A stretch of 64,000 nt of DNA from the NCBI RefSeq assembly GCF_003575975.1, contig NZ_QQXK01000010.1, positions 53,039 to 117,038 of the forward strand, written 5' to 3'. This document shows positions 8,420-18,200 of the stretch, in pieces (position 1 is the stretch's first letter; the number at the start of each line of letters is the position of its first letter). The notes under the pieces are model-generated. The model saw only the letters and a list, made by a program, of their open reading frames with translations. It had not been told where the DNA came from and did not search any database. Source of the DNA: Galactobacter valiniphilus (GTDB lineage Bacteria > Actinomycetota > Actinomycetes > Actinomycetales > Micrococcaceae). Position numbers and translations under genes: made by a program.

Positions 8420-9853
8420 GTGAAGCGCTCCCCTCTCGACCTCGCCGCCGTCGCCACCGCCGCCGTCCCCGGGCTCAGCGCCACCAGCGTGGGCTGGCTG
8501 CCGGACGACCGCGAGGACTTCTCATCCGCGCTCGTCATCGACACGCAGGGCGGGCGCTGGCGCGTGCGCAGCCCCCGCCACCTCGAGGCCAGCGTCCGGC
8601 TCGAGACCGAGCTGCGCGCCCTCGGCGGACTCTCGCCGGCCATCCGCGCCACCCTCCCCTTCTCCGTGCCCTCCGTGGCCGGTACGGTGCGCCGCGGGGA
8701 GCTGAAGACCTTCGTCTATCACCACCTCGATGGACACGTGCTGGGTCTCGACGAGCTCGCCGCGCACCCCGACGACCTGGGCGCCCAGGTGGGCCGCGCG
8801 ATCGCCGCGATCCACGCCATGGATCGCGAGACGCTCGAGCGCGCCGGACTGTCCGGCGAGAACGCCGAGGAGCACCGGCGCGCCCGGCTCTCCGAGTTGG
8901 ACCAGGTCGCGGCGAGCGGCCTCGTCCCGGCCCGTCTCCTGCGCCGCTGGGAGGCGGCCATGGAGGACGTCTCGCTCTGGCGTTTCAACGCCTGCGCCGT
9001 CCACGGCGATCTGCACGAGGAGCAGCTCTTCGTGCACGAGGGCCGGCTCGTGGCCGTGACCGGTTGGTCGGATCTGCACGTCGGCGACCCCGCCGAAGAC
9101 CTGGCCTGGCTCCTCGCGCTCGAGGACCAGCGCGTCATCGACCGCATCGTGGAGGCCTACAGCTCCTGGCGCGGAGACAAGGCCGATCCGCACCTCATGA
9201 CGCGCGCGACGCTGGCCGCCGAGTTCGCGCTGGCCCGCTGGCTCGCCCGCGCCGTCACGCGCGGGGACCAGGCGCGCATCGACGAGGCGGTCGCGCTGCT
9301 CAACGAGCTGGACGCGAACCTCCGCGAGCTCGGCGACAAGCCCATCGGCCTCGTCGAGGCCGCTCCGGAGCGCCCGGCCGCTGCGGCGCCCGTCGCCAAG
9401 GTCCAGGTGCTCGACGACGCGGGGGCGCCTTCCGCCGCCGGGTCCGGTGAGCGCGGGGCGGAGCCGGAGGCCGCCGAGGCTGCGGCCTCGGCGCCGGAGC
9501 CCGAGGAGCCTTTGGCCGAAGATTCCGCAAACGAGGCGACGGCGCCCGAGGTCATCGATTCAGAAGACGAACCGTCCGGAGCCGGCGATGCGCAGGCCCC
9601 CGAGGAGCAGCGCTCCGAGGACGACGCACAGCCTGCCGACGTGGACGAGGCGGACGCGGCCCCGAAGAACGCCCCGGCCGCCGAGGAGCGCAGCGCCGAC
9701 GGTGCCGCCGCGGCGAGCGACTCGGAGGAGCCCGGCGAGGGCCAAGCCGACGACGATGCCGCCGGTGCCGTCATCACCGACGCCGACGTGGCGGAACCGC
9801 CGACGGAGGCGATCGCCGTGGTGCGGCCAGAGGACCACACCAAGCGCTCCTAG
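8420..9853 (+). CDS. Aminoglycoside/macrolide phosphotransferase-like protein with long acidic tail
   Basis: Residues about 20-310 have the APH/macrolide 2'-phosphotransferase fold. The Brenner catalytic loop is intact (HGDLHEEQ, 195-202), and a later segment reads HVGDPAEDLAW (220-230). The metal-binding Asp expected in the IDW motif is replaced: residues 213-216 read VTGW, putting Gly215 at that site, with Asp218 nearby. Residues about 315-477 form a low-complexity Ala/Glu/Asp/Pro tail, likely disordered. It may be an impaired or altered kinase rather than a drug-resistance enzyme. GTG start, probably leaderless. It is convergent with the membrane-protein genes and separated from them by 11 bases. 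Confidence 0.7.
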   Translation: MKRSPLDLAAVATAAVPGLSATSVGWLPDDREDFSSALVIDTQGGRWRVRSPRHLEASVRLETELRALGGLSPAIRATLPFSVPSVAGTVRRGELKTFVYHHLDGHVLGLDELAAHPDDLGAQVGRAIAAIHAMDRETLERAGLSGENAEEHRRARLSELDQVAASGLVPARLLRRWEAAMEDVSLWRFNACAVHGDLHEEQLFVHEGRLVAVTGWSDLHVGDPAEDLAWLLALEDQRVIDRIVEAYSSWRGDKADPHLMTRATLAAEFALARWLARAVTRGDQARIDEAVALLNELDANLRELGDKPIGLVEAAPERPAAAAPVAKVQVLDDAGAPSAAGSGERGAEPEAAEAAASAPEPEEPLAEDSANEATAPEVIDSEDEPSGAGDAQAPEEQRSEDDAQPADVDEADAAPKNAPAAEERSADGAAAASDSEEPGEGQADDDAAGAVITDADVAEPPTEAIAVVRPEDHTKRS

Positions 9854-9864
9854 CCCCGCTCGCC

Positions 9865-10404
9865 TCAGCGCCGAAGCGCCGCATCCAGCTGCGAGAGCTT
9901 CCGCTCGTGGTCGGCGTTGAACCACCCGAGCGGGCGCCAGCGGCGGCGGAAGGCCGCCAGCTCGAGGCCCCCGAACTCCCCGCTGCCCGGCGCCGTTTCG
10001 ACGAGCAGGACCGGGGGTTGCCAGCCGCTCTCCTGCAGACCGGCGATGACCCGCCGATCCACGCGCACCGTGCGCGCGAGGCCGCGCACCTCGACCGCCC
10101 GCGGGGTGATGTCGACGCGCCGCGTGAGCATCCGCCACGCAAGCCACAGCAACGCCGCGCCGCCGGCCACGCAGGCGACGGTGGCCGTGAGCTTCTCGCC
10201 CCACGGCAGCTCGGCGCTCAGCGTGCCGGGCGCCCATCCAGGCAAGGGGTCCCCGCCGCCGAGCCACGCCGGGACGCGGACGACCCACACCAGCGCGCCA
10301 GAGCGGACGAGAAGCACGCCGAGCGCGCAGGGCAGCACGGCCTGGAGCACGCGGAACATGAGATGGGGGCGCAGCCTCACGCGCTGCGCCGCGGCGGACT
10401 CCAT
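9865..10404 (-). CDS. Small PH-like membrane protein A
   Basis: A 179-residue protein with two hydrophobic helices (about residues 16-37 and 58-76). A cytoplasmic beta-rich region follows, containing TPRAVEVRGLARTVRVDRR, which resembles actinobacterial bPH domains. The ATG shares one base with the stop of the upstream gene (TGATG), so the two are translationally coupled. The order of features (two helices, then a V-x-VRG-L strand pair) is shared with the next two genes. No function is known. The family assignment is inferred from pattern only. Confidence 0.6.
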   Translation of the reverse strand: MESAAAQRVRLRPHLMFRVLQAVLPCALGVLLVRSGALVWVVRVPAWLGGGDPLPGWAPGTLSAELPWGEKLTATVACVAGGAALLWLAWRMLTRRVDITPRAVEVRGLARTVRVDRRVIAGLQESGWQPPVLLVETAPGSGEFGGLELAAFRRRWRPLGWFNADHERKLSQLDAALRR

Positions 10405-10961
10405 CAGGCCCGCGGTTCCCGATGACGCCACTCGGAGCGCGGGAGTTCGCAGTAGCCGAGCACCGAGATGAGCTTCTGTTGCGCCCGCTCGGCTCTGGCC
10501 ACGAAGGCGCCGGCCGAGCTCGGATCGGCGCTCGCGAGCCCCAGCTGCTTGGTGAGGACCGTGCGGCCCGTGGGATCGCGGCGATCGCGCCACACGAGGT
10601 AGGCCGGTTCGCCCGGCGACGCGGCCACGCCCACCACGTCGGCGCGCGCCACGCGCAACGAGCCGAGCTGTCCACGCACGATCACCTCGTGCTGCGTGAC
10701 CTTGATGCTCTGGCGCAGGAGCGCGAAGTAGATGAAGAGGACGAGCAGCAGGAACACGCCGCCGACGCCCATCATGGCCGGCGCCCCTCCGGAGGAGATC
10801 TGATCCCCCGTCCCCCTGGCCTGCGAGACGGCGCCGAAGAGGAACAGCAGCGCCCCCACGCCGCCGAGCAGCCCGATGACGATCCAGAGCAGCACCCTGG
10901 CGCCCTTCGGTACGCCGATCCTCACGGTCGCGCCGCGGTCCCCCACGCTGTAGCCGTCCAT
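10404..10961 (-). CDS. Small PH-like membrane protein B
   Basis: A 185-residue protein with two transmembrane helices (about residues 22-45 and 62-84), then TQHEVIVRGQLGSLRVARAD and a region with PAYLVWRDRRD, consistent with a bacterial PH-like fold. The start follows an aggggg ribosome site. It is the first gene of a coupled pair with the gene ending at 9865. In mycobacteria the equivalent slot near nudC holds an ion-channel-like gene (Rv3200c), which this protein does not resemble. Function unknown. Confidence 0.6.
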   Translation of the reverse strand: MDGYSVGDRGATVRIGVPKGARVLLWIVIGLLGGVGALLFLFGAVSQARGTGDQISSGGAPAMMGVGGVFLLLVLFIYFALLRQSIKVTQHEVIVRGQLGSLRVARADVVGVAASPGEPAYLVWRDRRDPTGRTVLTKQLGLASADPSSAGAFVARAERAQQKLISVLGYCELPRSEWRHREPRA

Positions 10962-11086
10962 GCGTTCCCCCCTGGTGCACGGTGCGGGCCCGGCCCGCCG
11001 ATCACTTCGGTTGGCCCAGTGTAGGCGGGGACTCCCCGGCCCGCGCGGGAGCCCGCCGGGCCGGCCGTTCGCGCCCCGGCTCGCCG

Positions 11087-11641
11087 CTAGCCCAGGTCGC
11101 CGAGCAGCACGGCGAGCCGGTCCAGCCGAGCGTCGATGGCATCGGCCAGGCCGGGTGGGGTGTCCCGCGATTGGGCGAAGGCGGCCAGCAGCATCGAGTG
11201 CTGGCCCCCGGCCGCATCCGTCCACCACAGCGTGGGCCACCACGCGCTGGCGGTGTGGATGCCCTCGACCGCCTCCCTGGGGATGGTACGGTCACGCAGG
11301 ACGGCGCGGACCCGGACCCGGCTCTCGGACACGTCGACGCCGCAGCGCTGGAAGCGGAATCCGAGGGCAAGCGAGGCGAGCCCCACGGCGACGAACACCG
11401 CCGAGACGATCGCGAACCCCGTGGCGTCGAACTCCTCCGCCGCGCTTCCCTCGTCCTCGGACGTGGTCTCGCAGGCCGCGCGACACGGGGGCCAATCGAG
11501 GGCGTTCTCCGGCAGCACCCCGGCGGCCATGAGCACGGAGGCGCAGCTCAGGGCGGCGACGAGGACGCTCACGAGCACCACGCGCCGCCGCAGGCCCGGC
11601 GGCACGTCAATGCGCTCGTGGTCGCCCTCGAAGCGAGCCAT
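11087..11641 (-). CDS. Small PH-like membrane protein C
   Basis: A 184-residue protein with two hydrophobic helices (about residues 20-40 and 72-92). Between them is an extracytoplasmic loop with two Cys (CRAAC). A C-terminal PH-like region carries VSESRVRVRAVLRDRTIPREAV followed by WWPTLWWTDAAGG. It starts five bases after the adnB stop and may be read with the helicase operon. It is the third member of the local set with the same architecture. Function unknown. Confidence 0.6.
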   Translation of the reverse strand: MARFEGDHERIDVPPGLRRRVVLVSVLVAALSCASVLMAAGVLPENALDWPPCRAACETTSEDEGSAAEEFDATGFAIVSAVFVAVGLASLALGFRFQRCGVDVSESRVRVRAVLRDRTIPREAVEGIHTASAWWPTLWWTDAAGGQHSMLLAAFAQSRDTPPGLADAIDARLDRLAVLLGDLG

Positions 11642-11646
11642 GTGCC

Positions 11647-14600
11647 CTAGGACCCGCCGCCGGGCGCCTGCGCGGCATCGAACAGGCCGGAGATGATCGC
11701 CTCGAGCGCCTCGGCATCGTCGAGCCGCTCGGGGCGCACGGTGCGCCCGTCCGCTACGTAGTAGAACGCCGCGTCGATGGACTCGAGCGGGATGTTCTTC
11801 AGCCGCGACCAGGCGAGCCGGTACACGGCCAGCTGCAGGGCCTTCTTGGGCAGCTCGGTGGGGTTCGGGACGCGGCCGGTCTTCCAGTCCACGAGGTCCC
11901 AGCGACCGTCCGCCGTGCGGAAGACGGCGTCGATGCGGCCGCGCACGCTGACGGGGCCGATGCGCGTCTCCACTGGAGCCTCCACGAAGACCGGCTGGCG
12001 CTGGGCCCACTCGGAGGCGAGGAACTTCTCGCGCAGCCCATCGAGCACCGGACCGTCCACGGCGGCGACGTCGGCGAAGAACTCCTCGTCGTCCAGGTCG
12101 AACATGCCCACGCGGCCGTAGTGCTCCTCGACCCAGGCGTGGAAGACGGTGCCCTGACGCGCGGCGACCCCCGGGCGGTGCGGCACGGGGCGGCGCAGGT
12201 CCTGTTCCACCGCTTCGTGGTTATCCGCCGCCTCGACGAAGAGCGAGGCGCGCACGTGGGCGGGCGGGAGCAGCGCCACGGGCTTCGCGGCGTCTGCACG
12301 CTCGGCCAGGAGGGCCCGCGCCTCGCGGTCCCACTCCTCACCGTCCGCGGACCGAGGCTGCGGGATGCCGGCGCCGGCCAGCAGCTGCGCGCGCAGCTCG
12401 GCGACGTCGGCGGCGGCGGCCTCCATGGCCGCACGACGGCTGAAGGCCGGGGCCTCCGGCTCGCGTTCCCCACGCGTGATGATGGGCCCGGCGAGCGGGT
12501 CGTAGGGCCACTCGCCGCGCAGCGCCTCGCCCGCCGCTGGGTTCGTGTCCGGCGACTCCTCCGTCTCGGTCCAGGGCCCGCGGACGGCGAGCGGCTCGCC
12601 GTCCTGCGACTCGAGTAGGGGCAGGAGGTCCTCGAAGAAGACCGACGGCGCCACTGGCTCCTTGTTCGTGCCGTTGAAGCGCGTCGACGAGCACCACAGC
12701 AGGCCGCGCCCGCGGGTCAGCGCAACGTAGGCGAGCCGGCGTTCCTCGCGCTCGGCGTGGCGGGCCACCTCGTGGCGGTAGCCCTCGATGACCTCCTTGG
12801 TCTTGGCGTCCTTCTTTCCCTCCTCGAGGTCCCGCAGCTCGGCCTGATGCTCGGCCACGGCGGAGGGATCCTCGAGCGCGGTGAACTGCGGCAGCTCGTG
12901 CCGGTCGCCGCGGAAGGGCCAGGGCAGCTCGGTGGAGCCGGAGGTCCAGCGGGTCACGCGCGAGCTGGGGAAGGTGCCAGTGTTCATGGCCGGCACGGCC
13001 ACGATGTCCCATTCGAGGCCCTTGGAGGCGTGCACCGTGAGGATCTGGACCGTGCCGTCCGTGGCCGGCTCCGGCACGGTGGGCAGGCCTCCCTCCTTCT
13101 CGCTCGCGGCCTCCAACCACTCCAAGAAGGTGGTGATGTCCGGGGCGTCGTCGCCGCCGTCGAAGTGCGCCACGACGTCCGCGAAGGCGTCGAGGTGGCG
13201 GCGCGCGGCCTGCGGCTCGAGGCCGGGCTTGGCCGCGAGCTCCACGTCGAGGCCAAGCGTGCGCACGATCTCGCTCACGAGCAGCGGCAGCTCCTCGCCC
13301 GTGAGCAGGCGCAGGCGGCGCAGCTCGTCGCGCAGGGCGGACAGGCGCGCGTGGGCGGCCTCCCCGAGCGTGCGCCCGGCCGAGGACGTCCACGAGCGCG
13401 AGGGCAGGTTCTCGAGCGCCTCGATGAGGCTCGGCTTCTCGATCACCTCGGGGCCGTCGGCGTGGCCGCGGTCCTCGGGGCGCGCGCCGTCGGGTGTGTC
13501 GAAGTCGGCGGCGACGAGGTGCGCCGCCGCCCAGGCGCGGCGCCTGGCCCTGAACTCGGCGAAGTCGGAGAGCACCATGAGATCGGCGGGGCCGATGCGC
13601 CAGCGCGCGCCGGCGAGCAGCCGCAGGAGCGCGTCCGAGCGCCCGGGATCGGAGAGGGCCCGCAGCGTGGCCACGACGTCCTGGACCTCGGGCGTGGCGA
13701 GCAGGCCACCCAGGCCCACGATCTCCACGGGGATGCCGCGCTCGCGCAGGGCCTGGGCGATGGGCTCCATGCTCGCGCGCTTGCGCGTCAGCACGGCGAC
13801 GCTCGGCCACGCCCCGTGGCGGTCGGCGGCGCGGAAGGCCTCGCGTTCCACCAGCAAGAACTCGGCGAGCGCCTCGGCCTCCTCCTCCGTGCTCTCGAGC
13901 CGGGCCAGCACGAGCCGCCCCGGCGTCGCGTCCGGGCGGGGCGTCAGCTCGGGCACGCCCAGGCGGGCCGGCCGCGGCAGGGTGACGACGCGCGGGGCGA
14001 GCTCGCGCGCCTGCGGCTGCGCCGCGTCGTCGGGCACCTCCGCCGCGGGTTCCGGGGCCGCGGCCCCGCGGCCCTCCAGCCCGGGCAGGCGCCCGCTGAT
14101 GGGCGCCGAGACGGCGTTGGCGGCGGCCAGGAGCGCGACGTCGTTGCGCCAGGCAGTGGTCAGCTCCAGGTGGCCGGCCGGCCGGGTCTCGCCTCCGGGA
14201 AGGCTCAGCGTGAAGCGATCGCGGAAGGCCGCCAGCTGCCCGGCGCTCGCGCCGCGGAAGCCGTAGATCGACTGGTTGGGGTCGCCCACGGCGGTGACGG
14301 CGTGGCGGCCGTCGGCGAAGAGCCGAGCAAAGAGCTCGATCTGCGCGTGCGAGGTGTCCTGGAACTCGTCGAGCAGCACCACCTTGTAGCGCGAGCGGTA
14401 GGCGGCGGCCACCTCGGGACGCTCGGCGAGCCGGGCCGCGAAGGCCACAAGATCGCCGTAGTCCATGACGCCGCGCTTGGCCTTCGCCTGTGCGTAGTCC
14501 CCGGCCAGCCGGGCCACGATCGCGCGGGCTCGCAGCGTCCCGATGAGGTCGATGGGATTCTTGCTGCGGGCCGTGGCCCCGAAGGGCAGCTCCTCGATGC

Positions 14601-15219
14601 GGTCGGCGCGCTCCTGCAGCCACTCGATCGTGTCGGCCGGGTCCACGAGGTGCTCGGCGGCCTGGCCCGCGTAGTTGAGCACCGCGTCGATGAGCGTGGA
14701 ACGCGCGCCGAGATCCTCGTGCGGGCCGTCGTAGGCGTCCACCACGCGCGTGGCGAGCTGCCAGCACTGGGCCGGCCCCCACAGCGGCGCGTCCGGCTCG
14801 AGCCCCAGGCGCATGCCGTGCTCGGCCACGAGGGTGTGGGCAAAGGAGTGGTAGGTGGAGACGGAGGGATCCATGCCCAGGTCCCCCGCATCCTCCCCCG
14901 CGAGCGCCCCCAGGCCCGTGCCGCGCAGCGCGGCCAGGTGGTTGCGCAGGCGCGCCGCGAGCTCGCCGGCGGCCTTGCGCGTGAAGGTCACGCCGAGGAT
15001 CTCCTCGGGGCGGGCGAGGCCGTTGGCCACGAGCCACACCACGCGGTCGGCCATGGTCGCCGTCTTGCCGGAACCCGCGCCGGCCACGACGAGCAGCGGC
15101 TCGAGCGGCGAGACGATGACGGCGCGCTGCTGCTGCGTGGGCGGGTGATTGCGAAGGGCCGCCGAGAGCTGGGCCGGGTCGCGGACGTCGATGTCCGCGG
15201 CGGAGGGGGACTGGCTCAT
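11647..15219 (-). CDS. adnB: AdnB-like helicase-nuclease (UvrD motor plus PD-(D/E)XK)
   Basis: An 1190-residue protein. The N-terminal SF1 motor has Walker A GAGSGKT (47-53), LLDEFQDTS, QSIYGFRGA, an HASKGLEWD motif and VALTRGR. The C-terminal RecB-like nuclease has RIDAVF (Asp1097) and DWKTG (Asp1111, Lys1113). In mycobacteria AdnA and AdnB form a heterodimer that resects double-strand breaks, with AdnB as the leading motor; the tandem arrangement here matches. The start is placed at 15219, where the conserved region begins; the ribosome site is weak (aggtg). It is somewhat longer than the mycobacterial protein. Confidence 0.85.
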   Translation of the reverse strand: MSQSPSAADIDVRDPAQLSAALRNHPPTQQQRAVIVSPLEPLLVVAGAGSGKTATMADRVVWLVANGLARPEEILGVTFTRKAAGELAARLRNHLAALRGTGLGALAGEDAGDLGMDPSVSTYHSFAHTLVAEHGMRLGLEPDAPLWGPAQCWQLATRVVDAYDGPHEDLGARSTLIDAVLNYAGQAAEHLVDPADTIEWLQERADRIEELPFGATARSKNPIDLIGTLRARAIVARLAGDYAQAKAKRGVMDYGDLVAFAARLAERPEVAAAYRSRYKVVLLDEFQDTSHAQIELFARLFADGRHAVTAVGDPNQSIYGFRGASAGQLAAFRDRFTLSLPGGETRPAGHLELTTAWRNDVALLAAANAVSAPISGRLPGLEGRGAAAPEPAAEVPDDAAQPQARELAPRVVTLPRPARLGVPELTPRPDATPGRLVLARLESTEEEAEALAEFLLVEREAFRAADRHGAWPSVAVLTRKRASMEPIAQALRERGIPVEIVGLGGLLATPEVQDVVATLRALSDPGRSDALLRLLAGARWRIGPADLMVLSDFAEFRARRRAWAAAHLVAADFDTPDGARPEDRGHADGPEVIEKPSLIEALENLPSRSWTSSAGRTLGEAAHARLSALRDELRRLRLLTGEELPLLVSEIVRTLGLDVELAAKPGLEPQAARRHLDAFADVVAHFDGGDDAPDITTFLEWLEAASEKEGGLPTVPEPATDGTVQILTVHASKGLEWDIVAVPAMNTGTFPSSRVTRWTSGSTELPWPFRGDRHELPQFTALEDPSAVAEHQAELRDLEEGKKDAKTKEVIEGYRHEVARHAEREERRLAYVALTRGRGLLWCSSTRFNGTNKEPVAPSVFFEDLLPLLESQDGEPLAVRGPWTETEESPDTNPAAGEALRGEWPYDPLAGPIITRGEREPEAPAFSRRAAMEAAAADVAELRAQLLAGAGIPQPRSADGEEWDREARALLAERADAAKPVALLPPAHVRASLFVEAADNHEAVEQDLRRPVPHRPGVAARQGTVFHAWVEEHYGRVGMFDLDDEEFFADVAAVDGPVLDGLREKFLASEWAQRQPVFVEAPVETRIGPVSVRGRIDAVFRTADGRWDLVDWKTGRVPNPTELPKKALQLAVYRLAWSRLKNIPLESIDAAFYYVADGRTVRPERLDDAEALEAIISGLFDAAQAPGGGS

Positions 15220-15272
15220 GGGGGCACCTGCTTCTGACGGGGTCGGGGAGGGGCGGGAGGAGTCGCGCGGGC

Positions 15273-18200
15273 TCACGGCTCGGTCACCTGCCGTCCCTCG
15301 GCGCAGATCGGGCACACCCCGGGCAGCGAGCACCTGAAGTTGGTGCCCTCGTGCAGCGCGGCGAAGTCGGGCCGGGCCATGAGGGCCGCGGCGTCGTGAA
15401 CCAGGCCGGTGGCCCAATCGTCCTCGGCCGTCACGCTTGCCTGTTCCAGGATCGAGACCTTCACGGTCTCCTTGCCGATCGCCACGAGCGCCGCACCGGC
15501 CGGCTCCGTGGGCTGGGTCAGCCGCGGCTCACCCTGCGCAAACTCGGCGAGCGCCCCGGCGCGGATGGCGGCCTGGTAGGTGCCCAGCTGCGGGTGGCGC
15601 TCGGCCTCCGCCTTGGTGGGCAGCGACCTGCCGGTCTTGAGGTCGATGATGACGGGGCGGCCGTCCTCACCGACCTCCACGCGGTCGATGGAGCCCGTGA
15701 GCTTGACGGGGTGGCCGCCCTCCTCGCGCGGTGCGAGCGGCACCGAGAAGCCCTGCTCGAGCCCCACGGCCACGCGATCCTTCTCGGCGACGAGCGCGTA
15801 GTACTGCGCAAGCCGCGTCATCATGCGCGCGGCCCGCTCGTGCTCCCGGTTTCCCTCCCAGTTCTCCGGCAGCTCCAGCTCGTGCCAGTGGCGTTCGAGG
15901 GAGGCCATGAGCTCCTCCTCCCCCGCGGCGGGCAGCCGCTCGGCGATGCCGTGCACCAGGGTGCCGAGGCTGCGCGCCAGGTCGGCGGGAGGGAGGCCGT
16001 TGGCGGCGGAGACGAACCAGTTCAGGGGCGAGGAGAGCACGGCGTCCACCTTGGAGGGAGAGACGCGCACCTGCCCGCCGTCCGGCACCACCGGGTCGGT
16101 CGAGGAGAGCGGGGCCAGGCCCCACCAGGAGGCCGGGTCGGCGCCGCGCACCGCGGGGTCGGCGAGCGAGAGCAGGGCAAGCACCCCCGCGGCGTCGGCC
16201 GCCAGTTCCTCGCTTGGCACCTCCTCCACCGTCCGGCGCAGCAGGGCGGTCAGCGTGCTGAGCGTGCGCGGGCGCGGCACGGCGGAGACCACCGGCTCCG
16301 GCGCGTGCGGCGCGCGCACGAGCTCGAGGAAGCTCGAGGGCGTCGACTCCTCGTCTTGGACCGCCACGAGATGCACGGCGCGCGTGGCGCGCGTGATCGC
16401 CGTGAGGAACTGGCGCAGCTCGTCGTCGCGGACCGCGCGCAGCTTCTCCCCCACGCTCGCGCCGCGCAGGGCGTCCGGCCCGTGTTCGAGGACCGTGACG
16501 AGGTCGTCGGAGCGCAACAGCTGGCCGCGCAGGCCCGTGGTGGGCCACTGCCCCTCCTGCAGCCCGGCGATGATGACGGTGTCGAACTCGAGGCCCGCAG
16601 CGGCCGCCGGCGTGAGCACGCGCACGCGGCCTCCCGCGGCGCCGGTCCTGGCCAGGGAGTCCATGGGCAGGTCCTGGCTGCGCACGTGCTCGATGAAGCG
16701 GGCCACGCCGGCGCCGGGGAACTGGTCCCCGAAGCGCTCGGCGGCCTGGAAGAGCGCGAGGACCGCGTCGAGGTCGCGGTGCGCGCGGTCCGAGCGCAGG
16801 CCGCGCTCCTCGAGCGCCTGCTTGCGCCAGCGATCCGAGGCGCCGGCGGCCTCCCACACGGCCCACACGGCCGTGGCCGCCGTGTGATCGGAGGCGAGGT
16901 GGGCGCGCGCGGCGTCGAGCATGAGCACGAGGCGGTAGGCGGGCAGGGCCACGGGGCCGAGGCTCGCGAGTTCGTCGGCGCGTTCACCCTCGCGCCCGGC
17001 CGGGTCCCCGTCCAGGAGCGCCGCGATGAGGTCGGTGGAGCTACGTTCCCCGCCGGCCGCCCGCTCGTGGGCGAGCAGCAGCTGGCGCAGGGAGCGCACG
17101 TCCAGGCTCGTGGCGCGCCCGTAGGGGCCCATGAGCATCGACTCGACGGCCGCGGCGTCGGCCAGCGCGGCCAGACGCCCGCGCTCGCGGGGACCCGGCG
17201 CGCCGGCCGCCCGCTCGAGCATGGACAGCAGCGGCGCCACGGCCGATTCGTCGCGCAGCGCCGTCTCGACGGGCGGCACCTCGGTGGAGATGCCGTCGAG
17301 GCCCAGCGCGCGCGCCGTCTCCTGGACCTGCGAGCCGGAGCGCACGATGACGGCGATGTCGTCGTACGGCACGCCGTGGCTCAGGTGGGCCTCGAGCACG
17401 TGACGCGAGACGAGGCGGCGGGCGTGGACGGGCGCGGCGACGAGCCGCACGTCGACCCCGGCCGGGGTCTCCCCGGCGTCGGGCCGGGTGTCGCCCTCCG
17501 GCTGGCAGGAGGGCACGACGTCGGGCTGTGCGTCCCAGCGCCGGCCCACCTCGCCCCAGGGCGAGGGAAGGCGCAGGGCGAGACGGCGCGCGGTCGCGGC
17601 GATCGGCGCCGGCAGGCGGTGCTGGGCCGTGAGCTCCAGCACCGGCGCCGGGCCGTCGGTGCCGATCGCCTCCGGTGCCTGGCGCACGAGGTCGGGGCGG
17701 GCGCCGCGGAAGCCCTGGACCACGGTGTCCGGGGAGGCCAGGAGCACCGCGTCGCGGCCGCGCGCCAGGCGGTGGACCAGGCGGTGCTGCGAGGGCGTGG
17801 CCTCCTGCAGATCGTCGACGATCAGGAGGCCAAGCCGCTCATCCTCGGCGGCGGCGAGGCTCGGATGCTCCGTGAGCAGGCGCAGGGCGAGGGCGACGAG
17901 CTCGGCCGGTTCGAAGGCCTCGGCGCTCGCGAGGGCCGAGACCTGCGCGTATTCGTGCACGAAGGCGGCGGCCGCGTCCCACTCGGGCACGTTGCACGCG
18001 GCGGCGAGGCGCTGGACCTCGTGGGCGTCGACGCCGTGCTCCGCGGCGCGGTCGAGGAACTCGCGCACCTCGCGGCGGAAGCCGCGCGTCCCCACGGCCT
18101 CGCCGAGCTCGGCGGGCCAGGCCGGTCCGCCGCCGTCCTGGGCGTGGCCGCGCAGCAGCTCGCCGATGAGGGCGTCCTGTTCGGGCCCGGAGAGCAGGCG

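Noticed and set aside
8420..9853. Antibiotic-resistance gene call (macrolide or aminoglycoside phosphotransferase)
   Set aside because: A key catalytic Asp is missing and the context is housekeeping, so a resistance role is not supported.
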